From NCBI RefSeq assembly GCF_025143365.1, contig NZ_JALXPE010000003.1, forward strand, positions 1 to 64,000: a stretch of DNA of 64,000 nt. Direction: 5' to 3'. This stretch comes from Microbacterium sp. p3-SID336 (lineage in GTDB: Bacteria; Actinomycetota; Actinomycetes; Actinomycetales; Microbacteriaceae). The first letter of the stretch is position 1. Every line of letters starts with the position of its first letter. Position numbers and translations under genes: made by a program. The notes below the pieces were generated by a model. It worked only from the letters and a program-made list of their open reading frames with translations, was not told the DNA's origin and did not search any database. Shown here one piece after another: positions 59,080-64,000 of this stretch.

Positions 59080-60396
59080 ATGCACCGTCCGAACCCCGCT
59101 CGTCCGCTTCGCGCCCTCGCCGCCTCCGCCCTCGTCGTCGGAGCCATCGCGCTCGGAGCGTGCTCTCCTCCGGCGTCCTCGCCCTCGCCGTCCGCCACCG
59201 ACTCCTCGCCGGCGAAACCCAATGCCGAGGAGCAGCGTGTCGCTGCGGCCGCGACGAAGAAGGTGGCGGCGGCGCAGATCGCGGTCTCCGGGCTCGCCGA
59301 GATCGTCGACGGATTCCGCGCGGCGCTGAAGGGAGAGAAGCCGGACACGGTCGTCGAGACGGCGACGAAGGCGGGCACGGACCTGTGGGCCCGCGCGGTG
59401 GCCACCGCCCAGGGCACCATCGCCGAGCTCCCGGCGGCGAAGGACGAGGACCGCGGTCTGTACTGGGCCCGGCTCACCATGCGCGTGGCTCTCGAGGACT
59501 GGGCCGGCGGGCATGGCGACCGCGGGGCCCGACTGGCCGATGCCGTCGACGCCCTGGAGTACGCTTCCCGCGGCTACGGCGACGCCACCTTCACCGCGGA
59601 CGGTGCCCGCCATGTGATGCTGAGCGGCTTCGACCCGTTCGGCGACTGGAAGAAGGAGCCCTTCCTCAGCAACCCCTCCGGAGCGATCGCGCTGCACCTC
59701 GACGGTCGCACGATCGACACCCCGCAGGGGCCGGTCGTGTTCCAAGCCGTGATGCTCCCCGTGAGCTGGGCGGAGTTCGACCGCGGCGTGGTGGAGCGCG
59801 CATACGCGCCCGTGCTGGCCCCGGGCGATGCCGACGCGGATGTCGTCGCGACGATCAGCCAGGGCGTCTACCCCGAATTCTCGATCGAGCAGTGGGCGGG
59901 GGCGTTCCGCGACGGGGCGCCCGACAACCGTGGCGAGGGCGCTCCCGAGGGATTCCGCGAAGAGGTGCCGGCGGCGACGGGCTTCCCGCAACCGCCCAAG
60001 ACGCTGCAGTTCATCGAGACCACGCTGCCGTACGAGGCGATGATCGCCGCGGGGACCACTCCGTCCGCCGTGAAGCTCAACCCGATCGCCTGCACCTCGA
60101 AGACCGAGGCGCGAGGCGATGACGACACGACGTGCGACATCGTGCCCCCGGCGCCGGATGCGCTCGCAGCCAGCGGCAGCGGAGGTGCCTACCTCTCGAA
60201 CGAGAGCATGTACCGCGCCAACCGCCTTCGCATCGGCCTCGGGCGCGACGATGTGCGCGGCGGGCACCTGCACACGCCGGTGCCGGATTACACGGGCGTC
60301 GACGACACGGGGCGCGGAGAGGCGTTCGAGGCGCAGCGTCATGCAGTGGTCGATCAAGCGCAGGCGCTGCTTCTGGCCGCGGCGACCGCGGGCTGA
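59080..60396 (+). CDS. Lipoprotein with pyroglutamyl-peptidase-I-like (C15) domain, catalytic Cys replaced by Ser
   Basis: A 438-residue exported lipoprotein: signal with lipobox LGAC at Cys28, a Pro/Ser linker, a helical region to about residue 180, then a C15-like domain starting VMLSGFDPFGDW. Alignment by eye with pyroglutamyl peptidase I gives Glu266 (YPEFSIEQ, equal to TPERVAIN), Ser373 (GGAYLSNESMYR, equal to GTFVCNHLFY) and His398 (RGGHLHTP, equal to GGFIHIP). The Cys nucleophile is thus Ser. AAGGAG lies 5 nt before the ATG. It could be a serine variant or a binding protein; activity is not established. Confidence 0.78.
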   Translation: MHRPNPARPLRALAASALVVGAIALGACSPPASSPSPSATDSSPAKPNAEEQRVAAAATKKVAAAQIAVSGLAEIVDGFRAALKGEKPDTVVETATKAGTDLWARAVATAQGTIAELPAAKDEDRGLYWARLTMRVALEDWAGGHGDRGARLADAVDALEYASRGYGDATFTADGARHVMLSGFDPFGDWKKEPFLSNPSGAIALHLDGRTIDTPQGPVVFQAVMLPVSWAEFDRGVVERAYAPVLAPGDADADVVATISQGVYPEFSIEQWAGAFRDGAPDNRGEGAPEGFREEVPAATGFPQPPKTLQFIETTLPYEAMIAAGTTPSAVKLNPIACTSKTEARGDDDTTCDIVPPAPDALAASGSGGAYLSNESMYRANRLRIGLGRDDVRGGHLHTPVPDYTGVDDTGRGEAFEAQRHAVVDQAQALLLAAATAG

Positions 60397-60435
60397 GGTC
60401 GGCTCACCCTCGGGCGGCGGTCGCCCGGGTCGAGG

Positions 60436-60461
60436 AGGCCGGCGGGGCCGGGGGCCGGCCT
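60436..60461. terminator. Hairpin between the C15-like lipoprotein gene and purD
   Basis: AGGCCGGC (60436-60443) pairs perfectly with GCCGGCCT (60454-60461) around a 10-nt loop, between convergent 3' ends, and reaches the purD stop. No T-run. Confidence 0.55.
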
Positions 60462-61737
60462 ACTCGGCGACCTGCGCGGCGATGTCCGTGCGGAAGTGCG
60501 CGCCGTCGAGGCGGATGCGGCCGATCGCGTCGTACGCACGGTCGCGGGCCGTCCGGAAGTCGGGTGCCACCGCGACCACGTTCAGCACACGGCCGCCCGT
60601 CGCGATGAGGGAGCCCCCGGGGGCGTCAGGGCTCGCGGTCGCCGCGTGCACCAGCCGCACACCCTCGACGGCAGCCGCGTCGTCCAGACCCTCGATCGGG
60701 CGACCCGTCTGCGGCGCCTCGGGGTAGCCCTCGCTGGCCAGCACCACCGTGATGGCCACGTCGTCGCGGAACACCGGCTCCGGCTGGTCCTCCAGGGTGC
60801 CGGAGGCGGCCGCGAACAGCAGCTGCGACAGCGGGGTCGACAGCCGCGGCAGCACGACCTGGGTCTCCGGGTCGCCGAAGCGCGCGTTGAACTCGATCAC
60901 CCGCACGCCGTGCGGGGTGAGGATGAGCCCGGCATAGAGCAGCCCGATGAAGGGGGTGCCCTCGGCGTCCAGCTGCCGGATCACGGGAAGCGCCACGTCG
61001 CGGGTGACCTCGGCGACGAACTCCTGCTCGCTGCCGAACTGCTCCGCGAGCCAGGGCAGCGGCGAATACGCCCCCATGCCGCCCGTGTTGGGCCCGGCAT
61101 CGCCGTCGAGGGCACGCTTGAAGTCCTGGGCAGGGCTGAGCGCGCGCACGGTGTCGCCGTCGCTCAGGAAGAACAGCGAGACCTCCGGACCGGAGAGGAA
61201 CTCCTCCACGAGCACGGGGCCGGCGGGCAGATACTGCTCCGCGTGCGCGAGCGCGGCCGCCCGGTCGGCGGTCACGATGACGCCCTTGCCCGCGGCGAGA
61301 CCGTCGGCCTTGACGACGTAGGGTGCGCCGAGCTCGTCGAACGCCGCCTCGGCCTCCGCGCTGCTCGCGGCGCGCACGGCGCGACCGGTCGGCACGCCCG
61401 CGGCGTCCATGACCCGCTTGGCGAACGACTTGGAGCCCTCCAGCTGCGCGGCGGCGCGGCCGGGGCCGAACACGGGGATGCCGCGGGCGCGCAGCTCGTC
61501 GGCCACACCGGCGACCAGGGGGGCCTCGGGGCCGATCACGACCAGGTCGATGGCGTGCTCGTTGGCGAACGCCGTGACCGCGGCTCCGTCGAGCGGGTCC
61601 ACCGACACGGGGGTCGCATCCTGGGCGATGCCGGCGTTGCCGGGCGCCACGAAGATGTCGTGGCCCGCCTCCTCCGCTCGGAGGGCGAGGATGATCGCGT
61701 GCTCACGGGCACCGGAACCGAGGACGAGGATCTTCAC
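60460..61737 (-). CDS. purD: Phosphoribosylamine-glycine ligase
   Basis: A 425-residue GAR synthetase, the second step of purine synthesis. Motifs: LVLGSGAREHAI, VVIGPEAPLVAGVADELR, the ATP-grasp segments VVKADGLAAGKGVIV and LVEEFLSGPEVSLFFL, and ARFGDPETQVVLPRL near the C-terminal domain. Length is standard. Upstream, palindromic element copy 3 separates it from the NUDIX gene on the same strand. Confidence 0.97.
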   Translation of the reverse strand: MKILVLGSGAREHAIILALRAEEAGHDIFVAPGNAGIAQDATPVSVDPLDGAAVTAFANEHAIDLVVIGPEAPLVAGVADELRARGIPVFGPGRAAAQLEGSKSFAKRVMDAAGVPTGRAVRAASSAEAEAAFDELGAPYVVKADGLAAGKGVIVTADRAAALAHAEQYLPAGPVLVEEFLSGPEVSLFFLSDGDTVRALSPAQDFKRALDGDAGPNTGGMGAYSPLPWLAEQFGSEQEFVAEVTRDVALPVIRQLDAEGTPFIGLLYAGLILTPHGVRVIEFNARFGDPETQVVLPRLSTPLSQLLFAAASGTLEDQPEPVFRDDVAITVVLASEGYPEAPQTGRPIEGLDDAAAVEGVRLVHAATASPDAPGGSLIATGGRVLNVVAVAPDFRTARDRAYDAIGRIRLDGAHFRTDIAAQVAE

Positions 61738-61781
61738 CCGTCCAGCCTATCGAGGCGCTCCGGCCGGATTTCAGCCTGCCG

Positions 61782-61874
61782 GGCGTTCACAACTCAGGAG
61801 TGATGCGTGAGACGCGGGCGTTCTGACGGCGCGTCGCGTCGGGTCGGCCCCGATTCTCCTGAGTTGTGTACGCC
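61782..61874. repeat. Dispersed palindromic element, copy 3
   Basis: 19-bp arms (61782-61800 and 61856-61874) with one mismatch, core GCGTTCACAACTCAGGAG, enclose 55 bp that include GGTCGGCCCCGAT, similar to the centres of the other two copies. It lies between two codirectional genes. Confidence 0.78.
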
Positions 61875-61879
61875 GGGGC

Positions 61880-62554
61880 TCAGAGCTCGATCGGGCGCTC
61901 GTCCGTCTCGTCCCACGGCACCGTCCACCCGGCGGCGTCGAACAGGGCGTCCAGCACCATGGCCGTGAAGCCCCACACGATCGTGCCGTCGACGTCGAAC
62001 GCCGGGCCGCGGAACGTGCGCCCCAGGCGCGACAGCGTCGAGGTGAACCGGATGTCGGGGTCGAGGAGCTGTGCGACGGGGACGCGGAACACCTCCACGG
62101 TCTCGGCGTGATCGACGGCGACCACCCGCGACGGCGACTGCCACCACGCGAGCACGGGCGTGACCAGATGGTTGCTCGCGGCGAGGGGGATCACGGGAAG
62201 CGTGGCCAGCACCTCCACGCCGGTGGGGTCGAGTCCTGTCTCCTCCTGCGCCTCGCGGAGCGCGGTGGCCACGGCATCCGCATCGCCCTGGTCCACGCGG
62301 CCGCCCGGGAACGACACCTGCCCGGGGTGGGAGGAGAGCGTCGGGGCGCGGCGCTGGAGCAGCACGTCGAGGTCCCGCGCGACGGCCGCGTCCGGCGTGG
62401 TGGCGGGAATGCGGTCGAGCACGCCGAACAGGATGAGCACGGCGGCGTCGTGGGCGCTCTGCGGGTCGGCGAGCGGCGGGATCGGCACGCCCCAGGAGTG
62501 GTCGGCCACAGCGGCGAGCAGCTCGGCGCGGGCGCCCTGGGGATGCATGCTCAT
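61880..62554 (-). CDS. NUDIX hydrolase, CoA pyrophosphatase type
   Basis: A 224-residue NUDIX protein. The Nudix box is complete (residues around GGRVDQGDADAVATALREA then QEETGLD), and the upstream LLQRRAPTLSSHPGQVSFPGG is the UPF0035-type motif of CoA pyrophosphatases. It would hydrolyse CoA or oxidised CoA to 4'-phosphopantetheine and adenosine 3',5'-bisphosphate. TAAGCT lies 7 nt before the ATG at 62554 on the minus strand (leaderless); a long upstream open frame is not coding. Confidence 0.9.
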   Translation of the reverse strand: MSMHPQGARAELLAAVADHSWGVPIPPLADPQSAHDAAVLILFGVLDRIPATTPDAAVARDLDVLLQRRAPTLSSHPGQVSFPGGRVDQGDADAVATALREAQEETGLDPTGVEVLATLPVIPLAASNHLVTPVLAWWQSPSRVVAVDHAETVEVFRVPVAQLLDPDIRFTSTLSRLGRTFRGPAFDVDGTIVWGFTAMVLDALFDAAGWTVPWDETDERPIEL

Positions 62555-62608
62555 GCGTTCGAGCTTAGGCCGCTGACGTGCGCGGGGCCCCGGTTCTAGG
62601 GTGGAGGC

Positions 62609-62977
62609 ATGGCGAGGAAGATCGACATCATCGACGGTCGGGCGGCGCTCGACGCCGTGCGGGCCGCCGAGGCCGCGGGCGCGAAGCCGCAGCGCACGGA
62701 GCTCGCCACCGCCGTGCGGTACCTGCTGCAGCTGCTCGACGAGAAGGCGCCGGGCAACAGCGTCGAGGTGCGGGTGCCGCCGTTCGGCGCGGTGCAGGTG
62801 ATCCAGGGGCCCCGGCACACCCGGGGCACTCCGCCCAACGTGGTGGAGATGGACGCGGCGACCTGGATCGCGGTGGCCACGGGCGCCGAGGCCTGGGCGG
62901 ACGCGGAGTCCGCGGGGCGCATCCACGCCTCGGGCACCAGGGCCGACCTCACCGCGGTGCTGCCGCTGCGCCCCTGA
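62609..62977 (+). CDS. Sterol-carrier-family protein
   Basis: A 122-residue protein of the actinobacterial sterol carrier family group. Its core RTELATAVRYLLQLLDEKAPG, VEVRVPPFGAVQVIQGPRHT and TPPNVVEMDAATWIAVATG matches the SCP2-like fold seen in this group; a bound hydrophobic ligand is likely but unknown. TAGGGT plus GGAGGC before the ATG allow either leaderless or ribosome-site initiation. Tandem repeats start in its last codons. Confidence 0.88.
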   Translation: MARKIDIIDGRAALDAVRAAEAAGAKPQRTELATAVRYLLQLLDEKAPGNSVEVRVPPFGAVQVIQGPRHTRGTPPNVVEMDAATWIAVATGAEAWADAESAGRIHASGTRADLTAVLPLRP

Positions 62978-63091
62978 GCGCGCGCACGGACGCCCCTCGT
63001 CTTCCGGCTGCGGCCTCTGCGGGCCTGAGCGCGCCCGCAGACGCCCCTCGTCTTCCGGCTGCTGCCGCTGCGGGCCTGAGCGAGCCCGCGG
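62960..63091. repeat. 51-bp tandem repeat at the 3' end of the sterol-carrier gene
   Basis: About 2.6 copies of a 51-bp unit, beginning at 62960, 63011 and 63062, start with CTGCCGCTGCG and carry a TGA at the same place (62975, 63026, 63077). The first copy includes the gene's last codons and stop. The rest of the gap to 63233 holds only the following terminator. Confidence 0.75.
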
Positions 63092-63181
63092 TAGGCCGCT
63101 CGGTCGCTGCGGCTGGGCCTCGCGCCGAGCAGGCACGCGGACGCGGTCCCCGGTTCTGCTGCTGCGCGCCTCGCGCACACG

Positions 63182-63217
63182 GAAGGCCGCCCGGTCGCTG
63201 CCGATCGGGCGGCCTTC
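63182..63217. terminator. Terminator between the sterol-carrier and BtpA-family genes
   Basis: A perfect 12-bp stem GAAGGCCGCCCG / CGGGCGGCCTTC (63182-63193 with 63206-63217) and a 12-nt loop, between convergent genes; it can serve both. Confidence 0.85.
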
Positions 63218-63233
63218 GACGTGAGAGCGGGCG

Positions 63234-64000
63234 TCAGGCGAGCTGCGAGCGGAACGCCTTCGCCGCGCCCATCAGCTCCTCGACCCTGGCGCGGTCGGCC
63301 CGGTTCTCGAACCGGCCGTCCTGCTTGAAGTAGGTGCCGACCACGGCGCCGTCGGCCACCGCGAGCTGATCGGCGACGTTCGACGCCCGCACTCCGGTGT
63401 TGACGAAAACGGGCACGTCCCCGGCGTTCTCCTTCACGATCGCGAGCGACTGCGTGTCGGTGGGCGCCCCGGCGGTGAGGCCGGACACGCACAGCGCGTC
63501 CGGCTGCGTGGCGAACACGGTGGACCGTGCGATCGAGCCCAGGTCCCGCTCGGCGAGGTAGGCGGCCGACTCCGGGACGATGTTGAACAGCAGCTTCACG
63601 CCGGCTGCGCCGATGCGGTGCCGGTGCCGGGCGACCTCGCCCACGTTGGTGTTCCACAGGCCGAAGTCGCTGGCGTAGACGCCGGTGAAGATCTCGCGCA
63701 CGAAGGCGGCGTCGGTCGCGGTGGCCAGGTCGATGGAGGCGCGGCCGTCCCACAGCACGTTCACGCCGTACGGGACGGCGAGGTCGGACTGCAGCTCGCC
63801 GATGATGCGAGCCATCGCGATCGCCGTGATCGGCTCGGTCTTCGTGAGATAGGGGAGGCTGAACTCGTTGGAGATGAGCACGGCGTCCACCCCGCCGCTC
63901 TGCAGCGCGTCCAGCTCGCTCTTGGCGCGGTCCACGATCGCCGCGACGCCGGCGGCGGTGTCGTAGCCGGGGTCGCCGGGGAGCGGGGCCAGGTGCAGCA
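63234..64000 (-). CDS. BtpA/SgcQ-family TIM-barrel protein (5' truncated)
   Basis: At least 255 residues of a BtpA-family protein; the frame is open to the window edge, and the visible N-terminal part contains LHLAPLPGDPGYD, the family start motif, so only a few residues are missing. Further motifs are GGVDAVLISNEFSLPYL, VPYGVNVLWDGRASIDLA, FVREIFTGVYASDFGLWN and TPALCVSG-like PDALCVSGLTAGAPTD. Relatives are linked to photosystem I stability in cyanobacteria and to sugar-kinase/PTS clusters elsewhere (SgcQ); the reaction is unknown. Confidence 0.85.
   Translation of the reverse strand, partial: LHLAPLPGDPGYDTAAGVAAIVDRAKSELDALQSGGVDAVLISNEFSLPYLTKTEPITAIAMARIIGELQSDLAVPYGVNVLWDGRASIDLATATDAAFVREIFTGVYASDFGLWNTNVGEVARHRHRIGAAGVKLLFNIVPESAAYLAERDLGSIARSTVFATQPDALCVSGLTAGAPTDTQSLAIVKENAGDVPVFVNTGVRASNVADQLAVADGAVVGTYFKQDGRFENRADRARVEELMGAAKAFRSQLA

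Noticed and set aside
62960..63091. CRISPR-like repeat array
   Set aside because: Units are directly adjacent with no spacers and include a coding stop; it is a tandem duplication.
61880..63178. N-terminal extension of the NUDIX protein by about 200 residues
   Set aside because: The extension overlaps the sterol-carrier gene and tandem repeats on the opposite strand and has no family similarity; a leaderless start at 62554 fits.

Overview
The window is a stretch of a high-GC actinobacterial chromosome, most likely Microbacterium or a close relative in the Microbacteriaceae. The evidence is the very GC-rich third codon positions, gene families such as the sterol-carrier-family protein, the small MCR-type Cys-rich protein, CebR-type LacI control and a purS-purQ pair, and the many genes whose -10 hexamer lies only 6-8 nt before the start codon (leaderless transcripts). 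I see no rRNA, tRNA, CRISPR array, transposase or prophage. Genes are dense, with ATGA/GTGA overlaps inside operons.

Layout. 1-3.8 kb: end of a ferric-siderophore ABC importer operon (two FecCD permeases, ATPase, siderophore-interacting reductase), closed by a strong hairpin. 3.8-7 kb: alpha/beta hydrolase with a TetR-type operator, GT4 glycosyltransferase, TspO-like membrane protein. 6.95-14.8 kb: complete kdp potassium system on the minus strand (27-aa leader peptide, kdpF, A, B, C, then sensor KdpD and regulator KdpE). 14.9-22.9 kb: ArsB/SLC13-like permease, EamA exporter divergent from a MocR regulator, a KimA-type potassium importer, VanZ-like protein, small alarmone synthetase, Cys-rich small protein. 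23-27.3 kb: M20 amidohydrolase, GH3 glycosidase, flavin reductase behind a MerR/SoxR-type promoter. 27.4-29.6 kb: CstR-like repressor divergent from a Cys-rich small protein and a CoA-disulfide reductase-rhodanese fusion. 29.7-33.4 kb: LacI regulator, GH13 alpha-glucosidase, short-chain dehydrogenase. 33.8-36.7 kb: secreted six-hairpin-like protein, purQ, purS, apt. 36.9-43 kb: cebE-cebF-cebG-bglC-cebR, a cellobiose uptake and hydrolysis operon with two perfect CebR boxes. 43.2-50.9 kb: BetI-like TetR, then a GntR regulator divergent from a 5-oxoproline operon (YcsG-type transporter, pxpA, YcsI-like protein, PxpB-PxpC fusion, biotin carboxylase-BCCP). 50.9-56.5 kb: uracil permease, vapBC, purC, PadR-controlled MFS exporter. 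56.7-60.4 kb: glutamine-type ABC transporter and a pyroglutamyl-peptidase-like lipoprotein. 60.4-64 kb: purD, NUDIX CoA pyrophosphatase, sterol-carrier-family protein, 3' part of a BtpA-family gene.

Main results. (i) The kdp promoter and the promoter of the KimA-type importer share a motif of form GTAGGG-N4-CGTGAGGATCGC exactly 22 bp upstream of the -10 in both, so the two unrelated K+ uptake systems are probably one KdpE regulon. (ii) The pxp operon encodes, in two polypeptides, all the domains of a urea-carboxylase-like enzyme beside PxpA, suggesting biotin-dependent lactam carboxylation. (iii) A dispersed palindromic element (arms GCGTTCAYAACTCMGGAG, about 90 bp long) occurs at three intergenic sites. 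(iv) A persulfide-sensing regulator (C36/A61/C65) sits over two operators facing a persulfide-handling enzyme. (v) A promoter with a 19-bp spacer and a SoxR-like dyad precedes the flavin reductase. (vi) A secreted pyroglutamyl-peptidase homologue has Ser in place of the catalytic Cys.
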